This document shows, piece by piece, positions 6,317 through 6,394 of a stretch of 6,394 nucleotides of DNA (the first letter of the stretch is position 1; the number at the start of each line of letters is the position of its first letter). The translations under genes were made by a program, and so were the position numbers. The notes under the pieces were generated by a model. The model did not search any database. It saw only the letters and a list, made by a program, of their open reading frames with translations, and had not been told where the DNA came from. Source of the stretch: Candidatus Rokuibacteriota bacterium (GTDB lineage: Bacteria; JAUVQV01); NCBI GenBank assembly GCA_030597995.1, contig JAUVQV010000058.1, forward strand, positions 1 to 6,394, read 5' to 3'.

Positions 6317-6394
6317 CCCGCGCTCCGATCCACCAGTGGCTCTCCGGAGCCGGCACCGGGGACGCCGTCACCGGTCAGGCTCGGGCCTTTCAGA
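6313..6394 (+). CDS. Probable second glycosyltransferase, N-terminal fragment
   Basis: The start GTG at 6313 overlaps the stop of the previous gene (GTGA), a typical coupling arrangement. The 27 visible codons read TRAPIHQWLSGAGTGDAVTG and then QARAFQ before the window ends. The HQWLSGAGTGDAVTGQ stretch resembles the N-terminus of GT4 glycosyltransferases that begin with an IHQ-strand and a GDA-[IV]-[TG] loop. Given the upstream GT4 gene, a second glycosyltransferase in the same glycan cluster is the best reading, but it rests on few residues. Confidence 0.6.
   Translation, partial: MTRAPIHQWLSGAGTGDAVTGQARAFQ

Overview
The window is GC-rich DNA, roughly 60-65% by eye, apart from a short AT-rich patch at about 376-405. 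It looks like a bacterial chromosome segment from a Gram-negative, didermic organism. The gene set is a lipoprotein lytic transglycosylase with LysM repeats, an NfeD membrane protease, a slipin and lipopolysaccharide-type glycosyltransferases. Together with two dispersed-repeat fragments, this resembles Desulfobacterota/Deltaproteobacteria. The phylum is an inference from gene content, because no rRNA or other marker is present.

Layout. (1) 1-287, minus strand: the first 95 codons of an endonuclease IV gene (nfo), cut by the window edge. (2) 288-397: the only divergent intergenic region. It is AT-rich and carries a TGTCA/TGACA repeat fragment resembling a REP/RAYT-type unit. (3) 398-4973, plus strand: four tightly packed genes (gaps of 4-9 nt) for an MltD-like lytic transglycosylase lipoprotein, a long-form NfeD protein (ClpP-class serine protease plus membrane domain plus OB fold), a slipin/stomatin, and a 157-aa conserved-looking protein of unknown function. 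(4) 4974-5101: a gap almost filled by an 85-bp nested inverted repeat of a widely dispersed family. (5) 5102-6394, plus strand: a GT4 glycosyltransferase and the start of a second apparent glycosyltransferase, overlapping by 4 nt and so probably translationally coupled.

How it fits together. NfeD and slipin are a well-known protease/scaffold pair: the NfeD protease cleaves the slipin C-terminus, and the pair is linked to membrane quality control. Here the pair follows a peptidoglycan-cleaving outer-membrane lipoprotein and precedes surface-glycan synthesis genes, so the theme is envelope maintenance. The nfo gene (base-excision repair of AP sites) is unrelated and divergent.

I see no CRISPR array, phage, complete mobile element, RNA gene or clearly novel system. 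The most interesting items are the two repeats, the uncharacterised 157-aa protein between the slipin and the glycosyltransferases, the long acidic spacer of the transglycosylase, and the G homopolymers in coding sequence.
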